DNA of 29,783 bases from Bacteroidaceae bacterium (GCA_017503065.1 JAFVTT010000032.1:1-29783), one strand, 5' to 3'. Counted from the first letter of the stretch, positions 7,639 through 14,744 are shown. Numbers and translations are program-made. The notes: a model not told the origin generated them from the letters alone.

Positions 7639-7723
7639 ATGAAGCGTGCTTTAATTTTGTTTTTCCGAGCGTGAGCATCTTAGAAACGCAGTTTCAGAGA
7701 TACGATTAAGCGAGCGAAAAAGC
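7608..7723. repeat. Interspersed repeat carrying promoter elements
   Basis: Two direct copies of CNRAGATACGATTAAG followed by GAG-GAAAAA begin at 7608 and 7695. Between them lies an inverted relative: AAAAACAAAAT (7630-7640) pairs perfectly with ATTTTGTTTTT (7654-7664). Copy 1 keeps a consensus promoter for the minus strand; copy 2 has a changed -7 box (TATCTCTG) and no TTTG. Confidence 0.75.
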
Positions 7724-7777
7724 ATTTTTTCTTCTTTTACACTTGACATTTGATAGTTGTAAGCGTTATATAGATAG

Positions 7778-8269
7778 ATGACACAAACAGAGTTTGAACA
7801 TAAACTGATAGAAATGCGCCCTAAGATGATGAGGGTGGCCATGGATTTCTTCCACAACGAGGAGGATGCCATGGATGTAGTACAGGAGGTTTATGTGAGA
7901 ATGCTGAAACGCGGTTGGCAACAGGGGGACAATGTCGAAGCCCTGAGCATAAGGGCAACAAAGAACCTGTGCGTGAGCGTATGGAGACGGCAACAATTGC
8001 GAGAGGCACAACCTCTGGAAAGTGTTCCCGAATCAACAGGATATGATTCCGCAGACGGTCCCATACTGAGCGAAGAGCGACAAGCAGAGATAGAAAATGC
8101 CATCCAAAAACTTCCTCCGTCTGAGCAGAAACTGATAAGGATGAGACATCAGGAGGACATGACATTGCAAGAAATAGCACAAGAGACAGGAATGAGTCGC
8201 CGTTCGGCCAGCACCATCATCAGCTCGGCAAAGAAACATCTAATAAAACTGATTAAGAAATATGATTGA
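7778..8269 (+). CDS. ECF-family RNA polymerase sigma factor
   Basis: A 163-aa extracytoplasmic-function sigma factor that directs RNA polymerase to a specific promoter set. Region 2 spans about 8-72, with the core-binding DVVQEVYVRML segment (33-43). Region 4 spans about 105-160, with the helix-turn-helix LQEIAQETGMSRRSASTIISSAKKHL. Length is normal for a two-domain ECF factor. The downstream gene starts within its last codons (8262, 8-bp overlap), so the sigma factor and the membrane protein are translationally coupled, the usual arrangement for a sigma/anti-sigma pair. The upstream sequence has no good TAnnTTTG box (TAGTTGTA near 7754 is a poor match), which leaves room for autoregulation by the ECF factor itself. 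The inducing signal cannot be read from sequence. Confidence 0.92.
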   Translation: MTQTEFEHKLIEMRPKMMRVAMDFFHNEEDAMDVVQEVYVRMLKRGWQQGDNVEALSIRATKNLCVSVWRRQQLREAQPLESVPESTGYDSADGPILSEERQAEIENAIQKLPPSEQKLIRMRHQEDMTLQEIAQETGMSRRSASTIISSAKKHLIKLIKKYD

Positions 8270-8813
8270 CAAGGAACTTATACGACAGGCAGCAGAAGAC
8301 ATTGATATCTTCGAGGCAGACCTCAGCCAGGAGTTTGACCGCATTGCCTATCCGCGCAAGTCGCTACGTCTATGGCCATGGGCAGTGGCAGCGTGTATAG
8401 TGGCCGTGGTGGGCATATCCTTACCAATACTAATAGGTACGGACGATGAGAACAAAAATACCATCACTGAGGCAAGGATACAAACTGAGGGAAAACTTGT
8501 TGCTCAGGTTTCAGACTCTGACGACAACACAACAGCAACCTCATCCCCTACCCCAATAGTCACCGAAACCACAAGTTTAAGTTTGCCACAAAAAGAAAAG
8601 GCGCCACTACCAACGGCAACACCTGTAAAGACTGAACCTGAAAGTAATCAAAAGAGCACGGAAGTTGACGAAATGGAAATGATGTGCGAACTGCTTGACG
8701 AGGTTACACAACAGACAATTGCTGAGAAGAAATACGAGGAACATTATACTATGATGGAGGAAATCTGCAGAAACGCATCTAACGAACCAAACATACCAGA
8801 ACTATCATTATGA
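8262..8813 (+). CDS. Single-pass membrane protein, probable anti-sigma factor
   Basis: A 183-aa protein with an acidic N-terminal cytoplasmic segment (about 1-35), one membrane helix at about 38-58 (WPWAVAACIVAVVGISLPILI), a Thr/Pro/Ser-rich periplasmic linker (about 65-130) and an acidic helical C-terminus with two cysteines (MMCELLDE and EEICRNAS). It overlaps the ECF sigma gene by 8 bp and the next gene by 4 bp. The topology and position suggest an anti-sigma factor that holds the sigma factor at the membrane. No FecR domain or zinc-binding ZAS motif (HxxxCxxC) is visible, so the assignment rests on context. Confidence 0.6.
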   Translation: MIDKELIRQAAEDIDIFEADLSQEFDRIAYPRKSLRLWPWAVAACIVAVVGISLPILIGTDDENKNTITEARIQTEGKLVAQVSDSDDNTTATSSPTPIVTETTSLSLPQKEKAPLPTATPVKTEPESNQKSTEVDEMEMMCELLDEVTQQTIAEKKYEEHYTMMEEICRNASNEPNIPELSL

Positions 8814-9919
8814 AACACATTCTATCATCTATCATCCTTGCAACAATAGCCCTTGGCAGTTTTGCACAATCAAAGGGCGAGACAATGCCCCAATCAAACA
8901 AAATAGATCATCTCATCAAAACCTGGCCAACGGAAAGGATGATTGGCAAGGCCGGTGAGCAGGGGCGCGACCGCCTGGACTCTACCTATTATCTGGATAC
9001 CAGAATATATGAATACTCTTACGACAGCAAGAAGGAGCAACAGGGAGTAAAAGACGCCGTGGCACTCATACTCAGAGCCTATGACAAGGATATGCCGCAT
9101 TATACCGGTGGTTTCTGCTCATCAAACCTGTTGCGTGTGGACAACCCCATCGAGAGTAAGAAACTGGAGATGTACTATGGAGAAAACATTGCCCCCTTTG
9201 TGGTTGGTGGCAAGGGGCGCAACTATGCCGTTCTTCGCTTCAACAGCAAGCAGAACCCATACTACAGACATGTAATAGGCATAGAATGGTGGCTGGAAAG
9301 AGTGGACCGCAAACATCATGTAGCCAAGTTCAGGACCTTCCGCATATTCGGTCCCTTTAGCAAGGAGCATTATGAGTATGCTCTGAAGCAAAGCAATATA
9401 TCAAAGGCTGATGTGGAAACGGATGATTTGTACGGGGACTATATCAGAGAAGATGGCCCTTTTCTGAAAATAAGCAAAAACGGGAGAATAGAGGGAATTG
9501 TTATAGGAGAGTCACCGGCAAAACACATGCTCTCGGAGGTACGAGTTCTTGGTAAACTTTTAGACACATCAACGGATGAGACATCTAAGCGTGCCACTGT
9601 AAAGTCAATAAACAGGCGCGTGACATCTCTGCTCACCACTGCTACAGATGAAGAGAAAACAGAACTGTACCATATACTGAACGACATTCCCGGATATTAT
9701 GTACAGGTAACCCCTCCTAATGGCGTGGTACTTACAAGGTCCTTTGCCTGGTACATCAATGCACTACCCAAACTGGACATCTTGTGTAATTCGTGGATAC
9801 AGCCAGGAAGTCCCAACTGCATATATATAGACGAGAATAATGAGGAAAAACCTGCAAATTTCCTTTTGCAAGTATTCCTTAACAGCTTGGACGACATGGA
9901 TATATTATTAGAAAATTAA
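8810..9919 (+). CDS. Secreted protein of unknown function
   Basis: A 369-aa protein with a clear signal peptide (MKHILSSIILATIALGSFAQ, likely cleaved after A19), so periplasmic or surface-exposed. The ATG overlaps the stop of the membrane-protein gene (ATGA), which indicates tight coupling in the ECF sigma operon. The N-terminal half is rich in Tyr and basic residues (for example RIYEYSYDSKKEQQG). The middle holds a VIGIEWWLERVDRKHHVAKFRTF stretch that looks like beta strands, and the C-terminal third is helical. I do not recognise a domain. Being locked into a sigma/anti-sigma operon suggests a role in the envelope response that the sigma factor controls, perhaps as sensor or effector. This is inference from position only. 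Confidence 0.8.
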   Translation: MKHILSSIILATIALGSFAQSKGETMPQSNKIDHLIKTWPTERMIGKAGEQGRDRLDSTYYLDTRIYEYSYDSKKEQQGVKDAVALILRAYDKDMPHYTGGFCSSNLLRVDNPIESKKLEMYYGENIAPFVVGGKGRNYAVLRFNSKQNPYYRHVIGIEWWLERVDRKHHVAKFRTFRIFGPFSKEHYEYALKQSNISKADVETDDLYGDYIREDGPFLKISKNGRIEGIVIGESPAKHMLSEVRVLGKLLDTSTDETSKRATVKSINRRVTSLLTTATDEEKTELYHILNDIPGYYVQVTPPNGVVLTRSFAWYINALPKLDILCNSWIQPGSPNCIYIDENNEEKPANFLLQVFLNSLDDMDILLEN

Positions 9920-9944
9920 GTGAATACCTAAAGGTTAGAAGATT

Positions 9945-10397
9945 ATGAACAAGAGATTAGCAATTGCACTTATAGTGCTGTTTGCCCTTGCCTTGCCAGT
10001 GATAGCTTCGGAGCAGAGACAGGAGATGGAGCATCACCACAGGAAGGAGATGAGATATGAGCGTAGACCCAGGGCTATGCATAATAAAGACTTCAAGATG
10101 ATGTGCGAGGTAATAGACGATGCCTCTTTCCATGAAAAGAAGATTGGAGTCATCAAAGTGGCTTGCATCAGCAGTTACTTCAATAGCAGGCAATGCGCAA
10201 AACTGCTCTCGATGATTTCCTTTGATGACGCGAAGCTAAAGGCTTTGAAAGTCCTTGCACCCCGGATGATAGACAGAGATGTTACAGATATAGTGAAACA
10301 ATTCTCTTTCTCGTCTAACAAGGACAAAGCATTAGAAATCCTGCGACAGTCCTCCTACATAAGTCATCAGAGATCGGGCAATAGTTGTAGCCATTAG
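9945..10397 (+). CDS. DUF4476-like secreted protein
   Basis: A 150-aa exported protein with a signal peptide (MNKRLAIALIVLFALALPVIAS) and a His/Arg/Glu-rich stretch after it (about 24-45). Residues 48-140 match the repeat-like helical pattern of DUF4476 proteins: an FxxMCEVIDDASFHEKKIGVIK helix pair, FNSRQCAKLLSMISFDDAKLKAL, then PRMIDRDVTDIVKQFSFSSNKDKAL. The domain's function is unknown. It is 25 bp downstream of the secreted unknown gene, so probably the last gene of the ECF sigma operon. The MMCEVIDD motif here resembles MMCELLDE near the C-terminus of the membrane protein two genes upstream. Confidence 0.75.
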   Translation: MNKRLAIALIVLFALALPVIASEQRQEMEHHHRKEMRYERRPRAMHNKDFKMMCEVIDDASFHEKKIGVIKVACISSYFNSRQCAKLLSMISFDDAKLKALKVLAPRMIDRDVTDIVKQFSFSSNKDKALEILRQSSYISHQRSGNSCSH

Positions 10398-10444
10398 CTT
10401 TCGGGGGCGTGTGCCTCTATATATTCTTCTTAGCATCAACGCCG

Positions 10445-10487
10445 ACCCAAACAACCTTATCTTAACTGTTTAATGACCGATTTGGGT
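10445..10487 (+). terminator. Weak hairpin downstream of the ECF operon
   Basis: ACCCAAA (10445-10451) pairs with TTTGGGT (10481-10487) across a long loop. It has no T-run. The right arm and the TAATGACC that leads into it resemble the strong hairpin at 25739-25790, so it may be a decayed copy of the same transcript-end element. Nothing else is seen in the gap apart from the promoter at 10612. Confidence 0.35.
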
Positions 10488-10611
10488 TAAACCAATCTTC
10501 TTTTTATGAGGACTAGTATATCTTTAAGACGAGATGTTAGGAAGGTGCGTAAATAACATAAGAATTAAAAATATAACCAGCTACATTATACTTATTATCA
10601 AAGATATTTCG

Positions 10612-10619
10612 TATCTTTG
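10612..10619 (+). promoter_or_regulatory. Palindromic -7 box for the TonB-C gene
   Basis: TATCTTTG (10612-10619) matches TAnnTTTG and lies 25 bp before the ATG. Upstream CAAAGATA (10599-10606) is its exact inverse across 5 bp, so an equivalent box faces the opposite way. No TTTG -33 box is evident. Confidence 0.6.
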
Positions 10620-10644
10620 CGTATGATACAAACGAATTCTTGCT

Positions 10645-11118
10645 ATGAATAGACGCTTTAAACTATTTACCATCGTTGCTACGATAGCAATGACCATGTT
10701 GGGCACAATGATTTGCCGTGCAGAGGCAAGTGCCAAGACTAATGTGCAAAATGAATGTTGCTCGGCCGAAAAAGACGATGACAACAAGGTACATCTGGTT
10801 GTGGAGAATCTGCCCCAATTCCCTGGCGGCATGCCTGCCATGGGAGATTATCTGAGGAATGAAATCCGCTATCCCAAGAAGTGCGTGGAGCAAAAGATAG
10901 AGGGACGCTCCATCATCACCTTTGTTGTAGGAAAGAACGGCAAGATAAGCAAGGTGAAGGTACTACGCAGTGCTGGCAACAAACTCCTCGACAAGGAGGC
11001 TAAACGAGCAGTAAAGAGCATGCCACGCTGGCAACCCGGCACTCACAAGGGCAAGGTGGTGAAAGTTCAAATGACATTGCCCGTCCTCTTCAAACTACAA
11101 AAAAGTAAGCCACTTTGA
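10645..11118 (+). CDS. Secreted TonB C-terminal domain protein
   Basis: A 157-aa protein with a signal sequence or N-terminal anchor (about 1-25, MNRRFKLFTIVATIAMTMLG) and a TonB C-terminal domain (about 60-152). Visible hallmarks are LPQFPGGMPAMGDYLRNEIRYP, the central IEGRSIITFVVGKNGKISKVKVLRS and the RWQPGTHKGKVVKVQMTLPV end. In a true TonB this domain contacts outer-membrane receptors and transmits energy from ExbB/ExbD. The long Pro-rich linker is absent, so the protein is too short to span the periplasm in the usual way. Bacteroidota encode many such short forms whose role is unclear. It has its own promoter and a strong terminator, so it appears monocistronic. Confidence 0.85.
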   Translation: MNRRFKLFTIVATIAMTMLGTMICRAEASAKTNVQNECCSAEKDDDNKVHLVVENLPQFPGGMPAMGDYLRNEIRYPKKCVEQKIEGRSIITFVVGKNGKISKVKVLRSAGNKLLDKEAKRAVKSMPRWQPGTHKGKVVKVQMTLPVLFKLQKSKPL

Positions 11119-11123
11119 CAAGG

Positions 11124-11190
11124 AAACGGACAACACGTCAGCGCCTGTGTTAAACATGTTAACACAACTGACAGAATGTTGTCCGTTTTT
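11124..11190 (+). terminator. Long hairpin terminator after the TonB-C gene
   Basis: A three-part stem: AAACGGACAACA (11124-11135) with TGTTGTCCGTTT (11177-11188), GTCAG (11137-11141) with CTGAC (11168-11172), and TGTGTTAA (11146-11153) with TTAACACA (11159-11166), around an ACATG loop. It gives 25 pairs with two bulges and ends in GTTTTT. It starts 5 bp after the stop codon. Confidence 0.8.
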
Positions 11191-11213
11191 CAAACTCCTT
11201 AACACTCAGTGCC

Positions 11214-11229
11214 TTGGCACGGGAATTGC
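11214..11229 (+). promoter_or_regulatory. Sigma-54 (RpoN) promoter for hsp20
   Basis: TTGGCACGGGAATTGC matches the -24/-12 consensus TGGCAC-N5-TTGC, with GG (11216-11217) and GC (11228-11229) separated by exactly 10 bp. Transcription would begin near 11241, about 85 nt before the Hsp20 ATG. No TAnnTTTG box was seen between the upstream terminator and the gene. Confidence 0.8.
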
Positions 11230-11325
11230 GGATATAATGGTGCAGGCCTACAGCGCATGGCGACGGACCTGCAAAAGAAAAACACACATTATATTATTAA
11301 CCAAAAGGTAAAAGGAGATTAAGTT

Positions 11326-11769
11326 ATGTTACCAATGATGATTAACAACCGCAATTGGATGCCCACTATGTTTGACGAGTTCTTCGGAAAGAACTGGATG
11401 CACAGAGTTAACGACACCACACCAGCCATCAACGTGAAGGAGGATGCAAAAGGCTACACCATGGAACTGGCCGCACCGGGCATAAGAAAGGAGTTCTGCC
11501 GAGTGCACGTCACCAACGACGGCAACCTGCAGATAGCCATCGAAAACAAGATGGAACACAAGCAGGATGAAAGGGAGGAAGGACACAAGGAGCGTTATCT
11601 GCGCCGCGAGTTCTACTACAGCAACTACCAGCAGATCTACCATCTGCCCGAGGACGTGGATGCCGACAACATTTCTGCACAGGTGGCCGACGGCATACTG
11701 AGCATCGCACTGCCCAAGCGCGACAAGGAAGCAGAGAACAAGGCGCACCGCGCCATCGAGGTCAAGTGA
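11326..11769 (+). CDS. Small heat shock protein, Hsp20/alpha-crystallin family
   Basis: A 147-aa cytoplasmic holdase chaperone that binds unfolding proteins and passes them to DnaK/ClpB. The alpha-crystallin domain covers about 31-132, starting at TTPAINVKEDAKGYTMEL and ending with the conserved ADGILSIALPK (A-x-G-x-L type, 121-131). The C-terminal IEV near 144-146 resembles the I-x-I/V oligomerisation motif. The N-terminal arm is short, as is normal for the Bacteroidota group. Transcription is predicted to depend on sigma-54 (site at 11214-11229), which would tie its expression to an enhancer-binding activator. It stands alone, with a terminator at 11800. Confidence 0.95.
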   Translation: MLPMMINNRNWMPTMFDEFFGKNWMHRVNDTTPAINVKEDAKGYTMELAAPGIRKEFCRVHVTNDGNLQIAIENKMEHKQDEREEGHKERYLRREFYYSNYQQIYHLPEDVDADNISAQVADGILSIALPKRDKEAENKAHRAIEVK

Positions 11770-11799
11770 CCTGAAACATATAGCAAATGACAAGATGAA

Positions 11800-11837
11800 G
11801 AATCCCACGCGGTGCAAGCCTCGTGGGATTCTCTTTA
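11800..11837 (+). terminator. Terminator after hsp20
   Basis: GAATCCCACG (11800-11809) pairs perfectly with CGTGGGATTC (11822-11831), followed by TCTTTATT. It lies 30 bp after the Hsp20 stop and just before the 3' end of the opposing DUF456 gene, so it may work in both directions. Confidence 0.8.
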
Positions 11838-11854
11838 TTGCAGACAGCAGTGCC

Positions 11855-12331
11855 CTACCACCACATCGCTATTGCCACCATACATACCACGGCAATGCAA
11901 TAGAAGAACTTCAGACCTGTGGTGAGGATGAAGGCAAGGAATGAGTATAAGGCAACCTTAAAAGCCTGGTGAGGGGGTGTCTTGACAAGCAGTTCGCCAA
12001 GCAATGCACCAACGAAGGGGCCGACTATCATTCCCACCGGCCCACAGAACAATCCCACCAGCAAACCTGCCGTGGCACCGCGCATGGCCTGCTTGGAACC
12101 ACCTCCTATCCTGGTGAGCCATACCGGGGCAACATAGTCTATGACGGTAAGCACCAGCATAAATACCCCCATTACCCACAGACTTGTGGACGAAACACTG
12201 CCCTTATCATACAAATACAGCATCCACAACGAAACATAACTGACCGGAGGACCGGGCAGCATGGGCAGGATGGCTCCTGCCACTCCAACCAAGGCACTGA
12301 TGATTGCCAATGCCAACCATACATATTCCAT
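11855..12331 (-). CDS. DUF456 membrane protein
   Basis: A 158-aa inner-membrane protein with about four to five hydrophobic helices. It matches the DUF456 pattern: an N-terminal GVAGAILPMLPGPPVSYVSL segment, a DYVAPVWLTRIGGGSKQAMRGA loop and the glycine-rich GLLVGLFCGPVGMIVGPFVGALLGELL helix pair. The function of the family is not established. The gene is read from a TACCTTTG promoter (12386-12393) that diverges from the PadR promoter, and it converges on hsp20. No partner is evident. Confidence 0.88.
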   Translation of the reverse strand: MEYVWLALAIISALVGVAGAILPMLPGPPVSYVSLWMLYLYDKGSVSSTSLWVMGVFMLVLTVIDYVAPVWLTRIGGGSKQAMRGATAGLLVGLFCGPVGMIVGPFVGALLGELLVKTPPHQAFKVALYSFLAFILTTGLKFFYCIAVVCMVAIAMWW

Positions 12332-12385
12332 AACGTCTATATTTGAATAATATCAAGTATAAGTATATCTTCTGCAACGACAAGG

Positions 12386-12393
12386 CAAAGGTA
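12386..12393 (-). promoter_or_regulatory. -7 box of the DUF456 gene
   Basis: Minus-strand TACCTTTG (plus CAAAGGTA) matches TAnnTTTG and lies 55 bp upstream of the DUF456 ATG at 12331. Confidence 0.6.
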
Positions 12394-12446
12394 CGGAAAT
12401 TAGTACTCAGAGGCAAGAGGCCAAGTGTTAAATATATGTTAATTAC

Positions 12447-12469
12447 AGTACCTTGTATTGCATAGTACT
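12447..12469. promoter_or_regulatory. Likely PadR operator
   Basis: A 23-bp dyad with AGTAC and GTACT at its ends and a TG..CA interior. It covers the -33 region of the padR promoter. PadR-type repressors usually bind dyads in their own promoters, so this is the probable autoregulatory site. It is an inference from position and symmetry. Confidence 0.55.
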
Positions 12470-12488
12470 AATATTATGCATACCTTTG
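12457..12488 (+). promoter_or_regulatory. Promoter of the padR-pspC operon
   Basis: An ATTG -33-like element (12457-12460), 20 bp, then TACCTTTG (12481-12488), an exact TAnnTTTG match. The ATG of padR is 48 bp downstream. Confidence 0.65.
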
Positions 12489-12536
12489 CAACGAGAACAT
12501 TAAAAAGGAGTCGTGTAATACTAAAACACCTATCGT

Positions 12537-12866
12537 ATGAACGTAGAGAACACAAAGGCACAAATGCGCAAGGGCATGCTGGAATACTGTATCATGCTGT
12601 TGCTTAGAGACAGGCCGTGCTATGCCAACGACATCATCTCGCAACTGAAGGAGGCGGACATGATAGTGGTTGAAGGCACGTTGTACCCCTTGCTGAACCG
12701 CCTGCTGAAGGACAAGATCCTGAAGTACGAGTGGCAGGAGAGCACACAGGGACCGCCCAGGAAGTACTATTCCCTGACGATGGACGGGGAGGAGGCTCTG
12801 ACGCAACTGAACCAGAGTTGGAACGAACTGGCCGGCACCGTAAATAAACTGAAAACGGAAAACTGA
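12537..12866 (+). CDS. PadR-family transcriptional regulator
   Basis: A 109-aa winged-helix repressor. The PadR domain spans about 10-85: QMRKGMLEYCIMLLLRDRPCYANDII, then the conserved VEGTLYPLLNRLLKDKILKYEW wing region and GPPRKYYSLTMDGEEAL. It lacks the long C-terminal dimerisation helix of large PadRs and belongs to the short class. The downstream PspC gene is the usual partner in Bacteroidota, where the pair forms an envelope-stress unit. The C-terminal residues KLKTEN come from an AAAACGGAAAAC repeat that runs past the stop codon, so the original C-terminus may have been altered by the repeat. Probably autorepressed through the dyad at 12447-12469. Confidence 0.92.
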   Translation: MNVENTKAQMRKGMLEYCIMLLLRDRPCYANDIISQLKEADMIVVEGTLYPLLNRLLKDKILKYEWQESTQGPPRKYYSLTMDGEEALTQLNQSWNELAGTVNKLKTEN

Positions 12867-12990
12867 AAACGGAAAACTGCGAGTAAGCGAGAGCAGAGAA
12901 AATTTATTTGCTCTGCCGAGCGGAAGCAGATTCAAGACGACAAAGTCGGATTAAATCTGAAAACGGAACTAAAGGTCGACGTTAAGTCAA
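12851..12990. repeat. Interspersed repeat between padR and pspC
   Basis: Starts with two GAAAACGGAAAACT units (12851-12878), overlapping the last codons of padR. It continues with an inverted pair GCAGAG/CTCTGC around an AT-rich loop, a CGAC-AAA-GTCG mini-hairpin (near 12938-12948) and a further GAAAACGGAACT. The 156-bp gap between the two genes is almost filled by this element. Confidence 0.7.
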
Positions 12991-13022
12991 TACTGCAAAG
13001 AAAAACTATAAAACTTACTACA

Positions 13023-14744
13023 ATGAAAAAGAACATTACCATAAACCTGTTCGGCACCTTATATAATATAGACGAGGATGCATACCAGTTGCTGGACAAC
13101 TATCTGCAGAGCATGAAGCGCTACTTCGGCACCAAGGACGGTGGCGAAGAGATTGCCGACGACATAGAACACCGCGTGGCAGAACTCCTGTGGGAGAAGA
13201 AGGAACAGGGTACAGATGCCATCAGCATAGAGATAATAAAGGAGATTATTGGCAAGATAGGCAATGCCGAGGAGATTGCCGGAGAGCAGCAAACGGAAAA
13301 CGAAGAACGGAAAACGGAAAACGGTGGGCAGAGCGTAGAAAGCGGTAGCACATACACCGAAGAGGACAACTTCGACCCCAGCACTGCATCCCTATGGGAG
13401 CGCATACGCCATCACTTCAAGAACCGCCGTCTGTTCCGCGACCCCGACAACATGCTGCTGGGCGGTGTGTGCTCGGGTGTGGCCAACTACATAGGTTTCG
13501 GCGACCCCATCCTGTGGCGCCTGCTCCTGCTGGCACTCTTCTTTGTGGAGGGAGTGGGACTGCTCACCTACCTGATTCTGTGGCTCATCATACCCCTGGC
13601 ACGCACTCCGGAGGACAAACTGCTGATGAAGGGCAAGAAACTGACTCCTAACAATATTAACGAACAAATCATCCAGGATCATAGCACACAGACGAATCAG
13701 GGGGCATCGTGCAACCGCAACAACGGTTCGGGTTGTCTGAAGGTGCTGTTCGCCCTGCTTATCCTCGGTCCTCTGGGCGTATTCATACTGGCAGTAATTG
13801 CACTGATTACCGGATGGTTCGGTATAATCGGAGGTATGGGCAGCATGATCCTTTCACAGACAGAAGCACGTATCATGAGCGCTATTACAGAATCCACCGG
13901 CACCTTGTTCACCTCGGGCGTAGTATGCATACTGATTATCCTGGCCGTATTGTTCGTCCTGTTGCTGAGGTGGATTTTCGGTTCCGGCAAACCCATGGCA
14001 GGTTGGCTGAAGACCGTCATTGCCCTGCTGATGCTGGGTTGTCTGATTTGGGGTGTGTTCTCCATCTCGCGTTCGATAACCAAATGCTTTGAGGTGGCCA
14101 AACAGATCAACAATGACGAGTGGAGAAACAGAAGGATGCGCACCCCCATTCCCACCTTCAAGCCCCAGCCGCATCTGGACATACCGTATCTGGACGAAAC
14201 TGGTTTCACCATCATCACCAACACATGCAACCGTTGCACATGGACAGGCGACTACCCCACCGGCGATGCGGAAAAGCGATATCTGGATGCGTGCGACTAC
14301 GACGAACTGATATTCACCGCCGAGAAGACGGACACCGTTGCTCCTGGCACATACACCTTGTCGGCACTGGTAAGAGCAGAGGACAACGGTGCATACCTCT
14401 TTGCCAACGTGGGAGACACGGAAAACAGACAGTACATCCCTGCATACGGCAACAAGGGAGGCAACCTGTGGAAATGGGCATGCGGCAACGGAACCCTGCC
14501 CGAAGTGAAGAACATCTATCCGCACTTTGCCAACGACAGCATACGCAATCTCCTGGCCATGGCCAACGATGGAGAAGGTTTCGGATGGGCAGTACTGAGC
14601 ATAGAGGGCATTAAGGTGAAAAAGGGTGAAACCATCACCTACGGCATAACCACCGACCCTGCCACTACGAATGACACCCCCGAATGCGACTGGGTTTCCG
14701 CCACCGACTTCGTGCTGACCAGGACGGACAAGAAGGCAATGTAG
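13023..14744 (+). CDS. PspC domain membrane protein
   Basis: A 573-aa inner-membrane protein. Residues 1-90 are a cytoplasmic domain often found before PspC in Bacteroidota (MKKNITINLFGTLYNIDEDA, with an EEIADDIEHRVAELL helix). The PspC domain covers about 133-195 (RLFRDPDNMLLGGVCSGVANYIG... and a helix ending LTYLILWLIIPLARTPEDKLL). Further helices lie near 238-262, 290-315 and 325-350, followed by a periplasmic domain of about 200 residues rich in aromatic and Thr residues. PspC proteins sense membrane stress in other bacteria; here the PadR repressor just upstream probably controls it. Residues about 88-101 (QTENEERKTENGG) are encoded by the same GAAAACGGAAAAC repeat found between genes, making a low-complexity insert in the linker. 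Confidence 0.88.
   Translation: MKKNITINLFGTLYNIDEDAYQLLDNYLQSMKRYFGTKDGGEEIADDIEHRVAELLWEKKEQGTDAISIEIIKEIIGKIGNAEEIAGEQQTENEERKTENGGQSVESGSTYTEEDNFDPSTASLWERIRHHFKNRRLFRDPDNMLLGGVCSGVANYIGFGDPILWRLLLLALFFVEGVGLLTYLILWLIIPLARTPEDKLLMKGKKLTPNNINEQIIQDHSTQTNQGASCNRNNGSGCLKVLFALLILGPLGVFILAVIALITGWFGIIGGMGSMILSQTEARIMSAITESTGTLFTSGVVCILIILAVLFVLLLRWIFGSGKPMAGWLKTVIALLMLGCLIWGVFSISRSITKCFEVAKQINNDEWRNRRMRTPIPTFKPQPHLDIPYLDETGFTIITNTCNRCTWTGDYPTGDAEKRYLDACDYDELIFTAEKTDTVAPGTYTLSALVRAEDNGAYLFANVGDTENRQYIPAYGNKGGNLWKWACGNGTLPEVKNIYPHFANDSIRNLLAMANDGEGFGWAVLSIEGIKVKKGETITYGITTDPATTNDTPECDWVSATDFVLTRTDKKAM
13291..13324 (+). repeat. GAAAACGGAAAAC repeat inside pspC
   Basis: Three AACGGAAAAC-like units inserted in frame in the linker between the N-terminal and PspC domains. 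The same unit occurs at 177-194 and 12851-12878. Confidence 0.75.

Noticed and set aside
8262..8813. FecR-type anti-sigma factor
   Set aside because: The protein is too short and lacks the FecR domain; only its position and topology suggest an anti-sigma role.
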